Program-made: the position numbers and the translations under genes
Source of the DNA: Bacillus sp. AFS059628
Lineage (GTDB): Bacteria; Bacillota; Bacilli; Bacillales; Bacillaceae_G
Length of the DNA stretch: 64,000 nucleotides
Direction of reading: 5' to 3'
Assembly (NCBI RefSeq): GCF_002571225.1
Contig: NZ_NVEC01000061.1
Location: 77,160 to 141,159 of the forward strand
The notes under the pieces: generated by a model
Told to the model about the DNA's origin: nothing
Seen by the model: the letters and a program-made list of their open reading frames with translations, nothing else
The model's database searches: none
Shown here: one piece after another, positions 44,005-53,105 of the stretch
How the letters are laid out: every line of letters starts with the position of its first letter
Numbering within the stretch: the first letter of the stretch is position 1

Positions 44005-45507
44005 CTACTTCACCCCCAATGTTTTCAATGTATTTTGAAGCGGATCCCCTAGTATTTCTGGCATTACTCCAATTGCAATAATGCAGAAGATAAGCAGCAA
44101 AATCGGGACATACTCCCATCCGTGTATATCAGCTTTCGCTTCCCACTCTTTCTTACCGAATGTTACTTGCAGTGTTGCTCTTAATACATATACAGCGGTT
44201 AAAATGATGCCAAGTACACCGACTGCAGCAATGACCGGCTCCCCTTGGAATAAACCGAGAAAGGCGAGAAACTCGCTAACAAATCCAGACATTCCTGGCA
44301 ATCCAAGCGATGCCATTCCTCCCGCTAAGAAGAATCCGCTAAGTACTGGCACACTTTTTGCGAGTCCGCCAAGCGCTGTAATATCCGACGTTCCAAAACG
44401 CTGTTCTATAACGCCGAGTAGGAAAAAGAGTAAGGCTGCGATTAGACCGTGAGACACAACTTGGAATAGTGCTCCTTGTGTACCCGGTGCATTTAACGCC
44501 GCAAGTCCCATTAATACAATGCCCATATGCGAAATACTAGAGTAAGCGAGTACCTTCCGAAAGTCCGTTTGAATGAGCGCTAAGAAGGCTCCGTACAATA
44601 AATTAATGACCCCTAAAATCGCAATGAGCGTTGCAAATTCGCGAAAGTATTCCGGGAATAATCCCTGTCCGAAGCGAATCATACCGTATGCTCCAATCTT
44701 CAGTAAAACACCCGCATGAAGCATAACTACAGCCGGATGCGCTTCAATATGTACATTGACCATCCAGCGATGTAACGGGAAAACGGGTAGTTTAATCGCA
44801 AAAGCGATCATTATGCTAAGAAACAAGCCGAATTGTAAGCTACTTGAGACAGCCATTCCTCCGCCAGCACCTACACTCGTTAATATTTCTTTAAGCTCTG
44901 TCATATTCGTTGTACCTGTTTTCGCAAATAAAACCGAGAAAACGATGAGCAAAATAGCGGAGCCAATACCGTTATATATTAAATAACTATAAGCTGCCTT
45001 TTCACTCGACAATTTCCCCCACTTCCCAATTAATAAAAACATCGGCGGCAATGTGATTTCAAAGAAGATAAAGAACAACATTAAATTTTGAGCAGCGAAG
45101 ACGCCGAGCATCCCTATTTCTAACATGAGTAATAGCATATAAAATGCTTTCAAATTCCTTTTAATCGTAAATGCCGCAATTGCTGCAAGCATCGCTAATA
45201 GGGCCGTCAGCACCATCATAACGAGTGATAAACCATCAATACCAAGCTCGTAATAAATGGAAAACCACCTTTTATCGACCGCTGCAAAATCCCCAAATTT
45301 AATCCATTTCACTTTTTCATCAAATAGCGACAAACTCTTTCCAGAAGCATATGTACAAGCGAGGACAATAGCAATTCCGAATGGAAGCGCCGTTCCAAAT
45401 AAACCGAGCGCTCGCACTGTACGCGATTCTTTTTTCGGCGTTAATGCAAGTAAGAGAATTCCTAAAAGCGGGGAAAAAATGAAGAACGTTAATAACAAAT
45501 CATTCAT
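44005..45507 (-). CDS. nuoM: NADH-quinone oxidoreductase subunit M
   Basis: 500-aa proton-translocating antiporter-like subunit of complex I, about 14 spans. Shows PPMFLLIGKWG, FPLHRWMVNVHIEAHPAVVMLHAGVLLKIGAYG (functional Lys and His), VLAYSSISHMGIVLMG and GLPGMSGFVSEFLAFLG. It overlaps nuoL by 4 bp. Lies in the membrane arm between NuoN and NuoL in both gene order and structure. Confidence 0.93.
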   Translation of the reverse strand: MNDLLLTFFIFSPLLGILLLALTPKKESRTVRALGLFGTALPFGIAIVLACTYASGKSLSLFDEKVKWIKFGDFAAVDKRWFSIYYELGIDGLSLVMMVLTALLAMLAAIAAFTIKRNLKAFYMLLLMLEIGMLGVFAAQNLMLFFIFFEITLPPMFLLIGKWGKLSSEKAAYSYLIYNGIGSAILLIVFSVLFAKTGTTNMTELKEILTSVGAGGGMAVSSSLQFGLFLSIMIAFAIKLPVFPLHRWMVNVHIEAHPAVVMLHAGVLLKIGAYGMIRFGQGLFPEYFREFATLIAILGVINLLYGAFLALIQTDFRKVLAYSSISHMGIVLMGLAALNAPGTQGALFQVVSHGLIAALLFFLLGVIEQRFGTSDITALGGLAKSVPVLSGFFLAGGMASLGLPGMSGFVSEFLAFLGLFQGEPVIAAVGVLGIILTAVYVLRATLQVTFGKKEWEAKADIHGWEYVPILLLIFCIIAIGVMPEILGDPLQNTLKTLGVK

Positions 45508-47366
45508 CGTAAATCCCCTCCCGTATAGAGCAAAATAATGACAAGTACTGCAAGTGAAACAGCTGTTACAGTCCCGTACACTTGTACATTTCCATTTTGG
45601 AGTCTAGACCCGATTCCACTTAACCCTTTAACTAAACTCCCTATTAAAACGGCAATTCCTTCGACTACATACACCTCAAATAAGCGAAGCACATGAGCGA
45701 TTCCTTTCGTAACAGGAAGCACCGTCATATTGTATAGTTCATCCACATAATATTTTTCTTTCAAAAGATTATAAAGAGGTGCTTCTTCGCTCCCAGCCCA
45801 ATCTCTAGAAATAGATTTCTTGCCATATATGAAATATGCGAGAGCAATTCCTGCAAATGAAACGAGCGTCGCAACAATCATAATCCAAAACGGTCCGTGT
45901 GCTTCTCGCGCTTTAAATGCTACATCTTTCGTAAGCCAATCCCCGAGAAATGTCCCAAACCACGGTGTATTAATATAACCTGCCACTACTGCAAGAACCC
46001 CGAGAACGATCATCGGATACGTCATAATGCGGGGCGATTCATGCACATCTTCCTCCGTCTTCGCTTCCCCAGTAAAGACAAGGAAGTATAGCCGGAACAT
46101 GTAGAATGCTGTTAGGAATGCTGCAATTACTGCTAAGGTGAATAAAACATAATTGCCGTTCATCCAAGTCGCCGCTAAAATTTCATCTTTACTAAAGAAG
46201 CCGGAAAGGAGTGGCACACCACTAATTGTAAGAGTACCGATTAAAAATAAGGCACCCGTTACTTTCATCTTCTTCTGTAAGCCGCCCATTTTATTAATGT
46301 TTTGCGTATGCACTGCATGAATGACACTTCCTGCTGCCAAAAATAGTAGCGCTTTAAAAAAGGCATGTGTCGTTAAATGGAAAACACCTGCTACATAACC
46401 AGCAGACCCTAGCGCAAGCATCATGTACCCGAGCTGGCTAACTGTAGAATAAGCGAGCACTCTCTTTATATCCGTTTGTACAAGACCGATGGAAGCCGCA
46501 AAGATTGCAGTAAAGGCGCCAACGATTGCCACCGTCTGCATCGCCACCGCACTTGCTGAAAATAGCGGAAACATCGTCGCCACTAAATATACGCCAGCTG
46601 CGACCATTGTCGCCGCATGAATAAGTGCCGAAACAGGCGTCGGACCTTCCATTGCATCTGGTAACCACGTATGAAGCGGGAACTGACCTGATTTCCCCAT
46701 TGCACCAATAAAAATTAATATCGCTGTTATTGTAATCATCGTAGGGGTAAGATCCCCAGTATGAATCGCTCTAAAAATTGCATCATATTCAAAACTACCT
46801 GCATGCCAGAAAAGTAAGATCATCCCAATAAATAAACCGACATCTCCAATACGAGTCATAATAAAAGCTTTTTTCGCAGCAGCCTTCGCTTCTTCTTTAA
46901 AGAAATAAAAACCGATGAGTAAAAATGAACCGAGGCCTACTAACTCCCAAAATATATACAGCTGTAATAAATTCGGTGATATAACGAGCCCAAGCATCGC
47001 AAATGTAAAGAGCCCTAAATAGGCGTAAAAGGTTGGTAATCTTTCCTCACCTTTCATATAACCTTTCGAATACACATGTACAAGTAAACTCACAAGCGTA
47101 ACGATAAACAACATTAAAGCCCCTAATGCAGTCACTTCAAAGCCGAATGATATATCAATATCTCCAGCTCTAAGCCAGACCCACTTATGTTTCACTGGTA
47201 CTGTCGAAAACCGTTCTATTAATACAAGTACCGCAAATATAAAGGAGAGAAAGACGAAGAAAATACTAAGTACACTGCTTCCTTCTCTAATTTTCTTCCC
47301 GAATATAATTAATAACAAAAACGAAACAAGCGGGAAAAGCGGTATGAGCCATGCATAATCGATCAT
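45504..47366 (-). CDS. nuoL: NADH-quinone oxidoreductase subunit L
   Basis: 620-aa antiporter-like subunit at the distal end of the membrane arm, with about 15 spans plus the long lateral helix of NuoL towards the C-terminus. Motifs: LQLYIFWELVGLGSFLLIGFYF, FPLHTWLPDAMEGPTPVSALIHAATMVAAGVYL, VLAYSTVSQLGYMMLALG. ATG at 47366 after GGGGGAAGG. Confidence 0.93.
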   Translation of the reverse strand: MIDYAWLIPLFPLVSFLLLIIFGKKIREGSSVLSIFFVFLSFIFAVLVLIERFSTVPVKHKWVWLRAGDIDISFGFEVTALGALMLFIVTLVSLLVHVYSKGYMKGEERLPTFYAYLGLFTFAMLGLVISPNLLQLYIFWELVGLGSFLLIGFYFFKEEAKAAAKKAFIMTRIGDVGLFIGMILLFWHAGSFEYDAIFRAIHTGDLTPTMITITAILIFIGAMGKSGQFPLHTWLPDAMEGPTPVSALIHAATMVAAGVYLVATMFPLFSASAVAMQTVAIVGAFTAIFAASIGLVQTDIKRVLAYSTVSQLGYMMLALGSAGYVAGVFHLTTHAFFKALLFLAAGSVIHAVHTQNINKMGGLQKKMKVTGALFLIGTLTISGVPLLSGFFSKDEILAATWMNGNYVLFTLAVIAAFLTAFYMFRLYFLVFTGEAKTEEDVHESPRIMTYPMIVLGVLAVVAGYINTPWFGTFLGDWLTKDVAFKAREAHGPFWIMIVATLVSFAGIALAYFIYGKKSISRDWAGSEEAPLYNLLKEKYYVDELYNMTVLPVTKGIAHVLRLFEVYVVEGIAVLIGSLVKGLSGIGSRLQNGNVQVYGTVTAVSLAVLVIILLYTGGDLR

Positions 47367-47395
47367 TGTTTCCTTCCCCCTTTTCGGTCACAATG

Positions 47396-47710
47396 TTATC
47401 CTTTGAGCGTATCCATTTCATCTACATGAACTGTCGTACGATTACGATACAAAGCAATTAAAATGGCGAGTCCTACCGCCGCCTCCGCTGCTGCTACGGC
47501 CATCGTAAACAGAGAGAAAATTTGCCCTGTTAAATTTGGGAACAAACCTAATTTACTAAACGCTACTAAATTTAAATTAGCTGCGTTCAGCATTAATTCA
47601 ATACAAACTAATACAATCACTGTATTGCGCTTCGTTAAAGCTCCAAACAAACCGATGCAAAACAAAATAATCGCAAGTGTTAAATACGCAGAAGCAGGCA
47701 CGCTACTCAT
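47396..47710 (-). CDS. nuoK: NADH-quinone oxidoreductase subunit K
   Basis: 104-aa, three-span membrane subunit. It carries the two conserved Glu residues of the proton channel ([19 protein letters not shown] and [13 protein letters not shown]). I start at ATG 47710 after AGGAGGA, overlapping the nuoJ stop by 8 bases; a longer frame would add 17 non-conserved residues. Confidence 0.92.
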   Translation of the reverse strand: MSSVPASAYLTLAIILFCIGLFGALTKRNTVIVLVCIELMLNAANLNLVAFSKLGLFPNLTGQIFSLFTMAVAAAEAAVGLAILIALYRNRTTVHVDEMDTLKG

Positions 47711-48227
47711 TGGAATCCTCCTCTTTCTCATCCTTCTTCGCAAGAATAATTGCACCCACAAGTGCTACAAGTAAAATAACTGAGGTTAACTCAAATGGAA
47801 TAATATATTTTGAATAGAGAAGCGTACCGATTTGAAGTGTGTTTTTTTCATGGAGAGGTAAACTTCCTTGTGTGCTTTCATTTGCGAAATCAATATTGTT
47901 AACAGCGAAATACATAACTGCCCCAAATGCTACAACCGCAAAGAAGATAATCCATTTTCGAAGAGTAAGACGCGATTCATTTTCCGCGTTATGTTTCGTT
48001 AACATAATGCCAAAAATCATAATAATTGTGATCGCACCCGAATAAAGTAAAATTTGTGCAACTCCGATAAATTCAGCTGATAAAAGAAAGTACAAACCCG
48101 CAATGCTGAGAAATGTCAGAACGAGAGCTAACATCATATGCATGACTTTCGTTAAGTTCAACATAAGAACGCCGCCAATAATTGCAGACAAGGATAGTAT
48201 AAAGAATGCTATAAACTCGCCATTCAT
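47703..48227 (-). CDS. nuoJ: NADH-quinone oxidoreductase subunit J
   Basis: 174-aa membrane subunit with five spans; the third ([24 protein letters not shown]) is the conserved helix that bends during coupling. The C-terminus is acidic and short ([11 protein letters not shown]). Overlaps nuoI by 4 bp and nuoK by 8 bp. Confidence 0.9.
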   Translation of the reverse strand: MNGEFIAFFILSLSAIIGGVLMLNLTKVMHMMLALVLTFLSIAGLYFLLSAEFIGVAQILLYSGAITIIMIFGIMLTKHNAENESRLTLRKWIIFFAVVAFGAVMYFAVNNIDFANESTQGSLPLHEKNTLQIGTLLYSKYIIPFELTSVILLVALVGAIILAKKDEKEEDSNE

Positions 48228-48643
48228 GCTTTATTCTCCTTCCTGACGTTTTCGTCGTTTTCGTCAAGCCACTGCAAATTTTTAAATAAGTCATCCCGTG
48301 AATATTCCGCGAGTTCAAAGTTATTTGTCATGACAATCGCCTCTGTCGGACAAACTTCTGTACATAAATCACAAAGAATACAAATTTCAAAATTAATATC
48401 GTACGTGTCGATAATTTTCCCTTTTTTCGTAGGATCGGGATGTTTTTTCCCCGTTAATTGAATACAGTCTGTCGGACAAATGTTGGAGCACTGATTACAA
48501 ACAATACACTTTTCCGGATAGAACTTTTGAATCCCTCGAAACCGGTCTGGCAATGGCAACGGTTGGTTCGGATAATCATAAGTTACCTTCTTCTTGCTCA
48601 AATTGCTTAATGTATATTTTAATCCTTTAAATAGTCCTTTCAT
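48224..48643 (-). CDS. nuoI: NADH-quinone oxidoreductase subunit I (2 x 4Fe-4S)
   Basis: 139-aa ferredoxin-like subunit carrying clusters N6a and N6b. First motif C46-x2-C49-x2-C52-x3-C56-P, second C88-x2-C91-x2-C94-x3-C98-P. It links electron input to NuoB. Without NuoEFG in this operon, NuoI is a plausible docking site for a ferredoxin-type donor. Start ATG 48643. Confidence 0.93.
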   Translation of the reverse strand: MKGLFKGLKYTLSNLSKKKVTYDYPNQPLPLPDRFRGIQKFYPEKCIVCNQCSNICPTDCIQLTGKKHPDPTKKGKIIDTYDINFEICILCDLCTEVCPTEAIVMTNNFELAEYSRDDLFKNLQWLDENDENVRKENKA

Positions 48644-48668
48644 CTCTTACTGGCACCCCCTTCATAGA

Positions 48669-49670
48669 TTAGAAGAATAACTCCTTAATCAATGCCGTTA
48701 AGAAAATATTTGCAAGTGCAATTGGCAATAATACTTTCCAGCCAAACTCCATTAACTGGTCACCTCTTATACGCGGAAACGTCACGCGGAACCAAATTAA
48801 TAGAAAGACTACACTGCTAAACTTTAAAGCAAACCATACGGCACCTGGAATAAATCCAAGAAACATTACTGGATTCCATCCGCCTAAAAAGAGCACAGTA
48901 ATTAAAGATGCCATCCCGAAGAAATATACGTACTCTGAAAGCATGAAAAACGCCCAGCGAAACCCTGAGTATTCCGTATGGTATCCAGAAACAAGCTCCG
49001 ACTCGGCTTCTGGTAAATCGAACGGCGTCCTATTTAACTCTGCTACCGCTGCGATTAAAAACACGACGAAACCGATTGGCTGCACGAAAATGTACCAAAC
49101 ATTCTCCTGTGCCGCTACGATTTCATTTAAATTTAGGCTGCCCGCTAACAAAACAATCCCAATTACACTCATTACGAGCGGAATTTCATAAGAAATCATT
49201 TGCGCCGCCGCGCGCATCCCTCCTAAAAGGGAATATTTATTATTTGATGCCCATCCTCCGGTCACAACCCCAATCGTCGTAATGCCAGAAACAGCAATGT
49301 AATACAGTAGACCTACGCCAATATCCGCAAACTGAAATTTATCAGTAAACGGGATGACTGCAAGCACCATAAATGCTGGTGCGAATGCAATGACAGGTGC
49401 TAATATAAACAGCGGTTTATCTGCCGCCTTCGGAATACTATCTTCTTTCAATAATAGTTTTAAAACATCGGCTACCGTTTGCAGTAAACCGAACCGGCCC
49501 CCGACTTGGTTTGGCCCAATCCGCCCTTGCATAAAACCCATCACTTTCCGCTCTGCCAAAATACCATATGTAACGAAGCCAAGGACCGCAAATAGTAGAA
49601 GCACCGCTAACCCGAAAAAAATGAAGAAATTCGTCCAGCTTGAAGGTGATTGTAAGAGCGTTTCAATCAT
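48669..49670 (-). CDS. nuoH: NADH-quinone oxidoreductase subunit H
   Basis: 333-aa subunit with eight spans that forms most of the quinone-binding chamber with NuoB and NuoD. Signature loops: GRIGPNQVGGRFGLLQTVADVLKLLLKED and AELNRTPFDLPEAESELVSGYHTEYSGFRWAFFMLSEY. Start overlaps nuoD's stop (TGATG). Confidence 0.94.
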   Translation of the reverse strand: MIETLLQSPSSWTNFFIFFGLAVLLLFAVLGFVTYGILAERKVMGFMQGRIGPNQVGGRFGLLQTVADVLKLLLKEDSIPKAADKPLFILAPVIAFAPAFMVLAVIPFTDKFQFADIGVGLLYYIAVSGITTIGVVTGGWASNNKYSLLGGMRAAAQMISYEIPLVMSVIGIVLLAGSLNLNEIVAAQENVWYIFVQPIGFVVFLIAAVAELNRTPFDLPEAESELVSGYHTEYSGFRWAFFMLSEYVYFFGMASLITVLFLGGWNPVMFLGFIPGAVWFALKFSSVVFLLIWFRVTFPRIRGDQLMEFGWKVLLPIALANIFLTALIKELFF

Positions 49671-50770
49671 CAGCCATCAACCTCCCCAAGTACAATATCA
49701 ACTCCACCTAAAATCGTAATTAAATTGGCGATGTTTTCACCTTTCAATAACTTCGGTAAAATTTGCAAATTGTAAAAAGACGGCCTGCGAAACTTCAAGC
49801 GGTACGGCTCTTTCTTTCCGTCACTAGCAATATAGCAACCAATCTCTCCGCGCGGCGACTCTATACGAACGAAGGCTTCCCCTTTAGGCGCCTTAATAAT
49901 TTTCGGCACTTTCGCAAGTACTGCTCCCTCTTTCGGGAACTGCTGGACAGCTTGCTCAACAATTTTTAACGACTCCTCAATTTCTTTCATGCGGCAAACG
50001 TAGCGATCCCAAGCATCCCCCACGCTTCCAACAGGAATATCGAAATCAAAACGGTCATAAATCGAATACGGCTCATCTTTGCGAAGATCCCAGTTTACTC
50101 CTGTGCATCGTAAATTCGCTCCGCTTAAAGAATACGAAATCGCATCTTCCACGCTATATATACCAACGCCTTTTACACGATTTAAGAAAATCTCATTCCC
50201 ACTAACGAGATCATGGTAACCTGCCAATTGCTCTCTCATATACGGAACAAACTCTTCCACTTTTTCAATCCAACCGTCCGGCGCATCCCACTTTACACCG
50301 CCGACTCTCATATAGTTAAAGGTAAGCCGGGCACCGCATAATTCGTTTAATAAATTTATGATCATCTCTCGCTCACGAAACGCGTACAAAAATGGGCTGA
50401 CTGCTCCTATATCAAGAAGATTTGTCCCCCACCAAACGAGATGGCTCGCAATCCTTCCAAGCTCCATTGCAAGCACTCGCAAGTATTCGGCCCGCTCCGG
50501 AATTTCAAGCCCCATCATCGTCTCTACAGCGTGGCAAATGACGTAATTATTCGTCATGGCCGATAAATAGTCCATTCGATCTGTATAAGGGATAATTTGC
50601 GTATACTGTAAGCTCTCTGCAATCTTTTCAGTCCCGCGATGCAAATATCCAATAACCGGTGTAGCTTCTTTAATAATTTCCCCGTCAATCTTAATAACAA
50701 GCCTGAACACACCATGCGTACTCGGATGCTGAGGACCTACATTCAAAAGCATTTCTTCCGTACGGATCAT
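49670..50770 (-). CDS. nuoD: NADH-quinone oxidoreductase subunit D
   Basis: 366-aa peripheral subunit at the quinone site, descended from NiFe-hydrogenase large subunits. N-terminal NVGPQHPSTHGVFRLV contains the quinone-site His, and the C-terminal SPRGEIGCYI and GENIANLITILGGVDIVLGEVD are family hallmarks. ATG at 50770; separated from nuoC by 4 bp. Confidence 0.94.
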   Translation of the reverse strand: MIRTEEMLLNVGPQHPSTHGVFRLVIKIDGEIIKEATPVIGYLHRGTEKIAESLQYTQIIPYTDRMDYLSAMTNNYVICHAVETMMGLEIPERAEYLRVLAMELGRIASHLVWWGTNLLDIGAVSPFLYAFREREMIINLLNELCGARLTFNYMRVGGVKWDAPDGWIEKVEEFVPYMREQLAGYHDLVSGNEIFLNRVKGVGIYSVEDAISYSLSGANLRCTGVNWDLRKDEPYSIYDRFDFDIPVGSVGDAWDRYVCRMKEIEESLKIVEQAVQQFPKEGAVLAKVPKIIKAPKGEAFVRIESPRGEIGCYIASDGKKEPYRLKFRRPSFYNLQILPKLLKGENIANLITILGGVDIVLGEVDG

Positions 50771-50774
50771 TTAG

Positions 50775-51941
50775 CTACACCTCCACATCATACGGTTCAT
50801 AATCTTTCCTAAGCGGATGCCCTATCCAATCATCAGGCATTAAAATACGTGATAAATTTGGATGCCCCTTAAATACAATACCAAGCAAATCATACGCTTC
50901 CCGCTCTGGCCAATCCGCTCCCTTCCAAAGTGCTGTCACCGATTCTACTTGCGGCTCTTCCCTATCCAGCTTCACCTTTACCGCTACTGACTGTTTCTTT
51001 CCATATGAAAATAAATGAACATACACTTCCATATGTGTCACAAAATCCGTCGCATGTAGCTCTGACATATAATCAAATGCAAGTCCCTCATGGAATCGCA
51101 GTAACTCCATTACTTCATAATATTTGGAGGTTTCGACCACAAGAGTTGGCACATCTTTTGAAAGTTTATTAATGTAGCAATCTACTAATGTATCTTCTCC
51201 TACTTTCCCCTTAATAACTTCAACATACTGATTTAAATACGGTTGATTCACGGATGGTTCTTCCGGCTTCGGCTCCTCTTCCTTCTTACCTTCAGCGCTC
51301 TTTGTCTTCGCTCTTGCAGCCGCAGCCGCTTTTGCTTTCGCTGCTGCAATTGCCTTCGCCTTTTCATCTCCTGAATCCCCATCACCTTGTGAGGCCTTCT
51401 GCTTCGCTAATGCCGCTGCTTTCGCCTTTGCTGCCGCCACGGCCTTCGCCTTCGCTTTTGCCTTTTCCTCTTCCGTTACCTCTTCTGTCCCTTCCCTTTT
51501 TTGCTTCGCTAACACCGCTGCTTTTGCTTTCGCTGCAGCTGCTGCCTTCGCCTTCGCTTTTGCCTTTTCTTCTTCCGTTACCTCTTCTGTCCCTTCCCTT
51601 TTTTGCTTCGCTAACGCCGCTGCTTTTGCTTTCGCTGCAGCTACTGCCTTCGCCTTCGCTTTGACCTTTTCTTCTTCCGTTACCTCTTCTTCTGTTCCTT
51701 CTCTTTTTTGCTTCGCTAATGCCGCCGCTTTCGCTTTTGCGGCCGCAGCTGCGCGTCGTTTTGCTTCTTCCACAGTCATTTCATCATTTTTTGGTAGCGC
51801 TTTCTCTTTTTCCTGATCTTCTTCCTCAAGTTTACTTATTTCTGCATCATGTTTCGCAACGAGACGCTTTCTCGCCTCTTCTTTCGCACGCCTAGCCGCT
51901 TCTCTTTTCAAATCCTCTAATTCTTTGTTTGGATCACTCAT
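50775..51941 (-). CDS. nuoC: NADH-quinone oxidoreductase subunit C with long repetitive N-terminal extension
   Basis: 388-aa protein. The last ~150 residues (from about 235) are ordinary NuoC ([41 protein letters not shown]), the 30-kDa peripheral subunit. The first ~225 residues are an Ala/Lys/Glu extension with nearly exact 34-residue tandem repeats (units at about 56-87, 88-121, 122-155, then a diverged fourth and fifth) containing [19 protein letters not shown]-like cores. The extension is probably helical, highly charged and cytoplasmic. Typical bacterial NuoC is 150-200 aa. ATG at 51941 overlaps nuoB by 4 bp. I see no sign of frameshift, so the extension is genuine coding. Confidence 0.9.
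51312..51776 (-). repeat. 102-bp tandem repeats inside nuoC
   Basis: Codes for the 34-residue Lys/Ala/Glu repeats of NuoC. At least two units are nearly identical at DNA level, with flanking degenerate copies. Such an array is prone to length change by slippage or recombination. Confidence 0.85.
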
Positions 51942-52456
51942 TTATTCGTCACCTGCTTTCCCGTCTTTGCCTCGTAACGAATTTTTTCTTTCAATTTATT
52001 AATTCCATAAATTAAGGCCGCAGGATTTGGTGGGCAACCAGGAATATACACATCCACTGGTACAATTTGATCTACACCTTTCACAACAGCATATGAATTT
52101 ACATACGGGCCACCTGCTGTCGCACAAGATCCCATTGCAATAACCCATTTTGGTTCAGGCATTTGATCATATAAACGCCGAACAATAGGAGCCATCTTCT
52201 TCGTTACCGTTCCCGACACAATCATAACGTCCGATTGCCTTGGTGAAGTCCGAAAAAATGACCCAAATCGATCTAAATCGTAATGCGATGAACCTACTCC
52301 CATCATTTCAATTGCACAGCATGCCAGTCCGAATGTCATCGGCCATAAAGAATTACTCCGTGCCCACCCTTTCAACTGTTCCAATGTAGAAAAAAAGATA
52401 TTTCGTTCTAATTCCGCTCGCTCATTTGGATGTAACTCCTCAAAATTTATAACCAT
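51938..52456 (-). CDS. nuoB: NADH-quinone oxidoreductase subunit B
   Basis: 172-aa subunit carrying the terminal cluster N2 next to the quinone. Ligands: the tandem Cys pair C46-C47 in [11 protein letters not shown]111 in [10 protein letters not shown] and C141 in PGCPPNP. I start at ATG 52456 after AAGAAGGTG; a longer start at 52477 adds 7 residues that overlap nuoA more. Confidence 0.94.
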
Positions 52457-52815
52457 TGTAACACCTTCTTTTTCCAAGCATACGCTAATCCAACTAGCAA
52501 CATTACAACAAAGATGAGCATTTCAATCAGTGCAAATAAACCGAGCTTGTCATATGCAACAGCCCATGGATATAAAAATAAAGTTTCTACATCAAAAATG
52601 ACAAACAATAAAGCAAAAATATAATAACGAGCATGAAATCGAATATTTGCATCATGAAAAGGCTCAATCCCACTCTCATACGTCGTCGCTTTCGCTGCAC
52701 TTGGTTTGTTTGGGCGCAGCATCTTTCCTAATGTAAGAGCCACTACCGGCAGCAATATGCCTAATAGCAAGAAAATCAAAACGATTATATAACTATTTTC
52801 ATATACACTTACCAT
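52447..52815 (-). CDS. nuoA: NADH-quinone oxidoreductase subunit A
   Basis: 122-aa membrane subunit with three spans and the conserved loop [42 protein letters not shown]-type region (key Glu and Asp). First gene of the nuo operon. ATG at 52815 follows GGGGGAGGG. The operon runs A-B-C-D-H-I-J-K-L-M-N with no NuoE, F or G. Confidence 0.93.
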
Positions 52816-53005
52816 TGTGAAACCCTCCCCCCTGAATTAAGAACAAGTTCACTTAGTAAACAATATGTCCTAGTTGCAGCAATTATTATTTTTAAATTTT
52901 TCTAAATAATGCAACTATTTTAATCATTATAGCAAACTTCAAATTCCTATGTCGATATGTTGGGGGACAGAAACGGGAATTATTAAAATCTATTTTTAGA
53001 ACTCG

Positions 53006-53030
53006 CTATACCTGTGTAAAATAAGTATAG
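53006..53030. promoter_or_regulatory. Short dyad upstream of the GGDEF-EAL gene
   Basis: CTATAC (53006-53011) and GTATAG (53025-53030) with a 13-bp spacer, about 50 bp before a 7-codon leader ORF. Overlaps the likely promoter area. Confidence 0.3.
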
Positions 53031-53081
53031 AAATTATATATACTTTTCAAGAAACAATAAAAAATAAAAAGAGGAAGTTAT

Positions 53082-53105
53082 ATGTATATACCGTGGGTGA
53101 GATAA
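53082..53105 (+). CDS. 7-codon leader ORF abutting the GGDEF-EAL gene
   Basis: ATG at 53082 lies 5-6 nt after a strong GAGGAAG site and encodes MYIPWVR before TAA at 53103-53105. The main gene's ATG begins on the very next base. The main gene's own ribosome site (GGGTGAG) lies inside the leader. The layout fits translational coupling or a leader peptide. Short enough that chance cannot be excluded. Confidence 0.45.
   Translation: MYIPWVR

Noticed and set aside
51254-51664. 136-codon open frame on the plus strand over nuoC
   Set aside because: Leu/Pro/Ser-rich mirror of the Lys/Ala repeats of NuoC; no ribosome site and no sense independent of nuoC.
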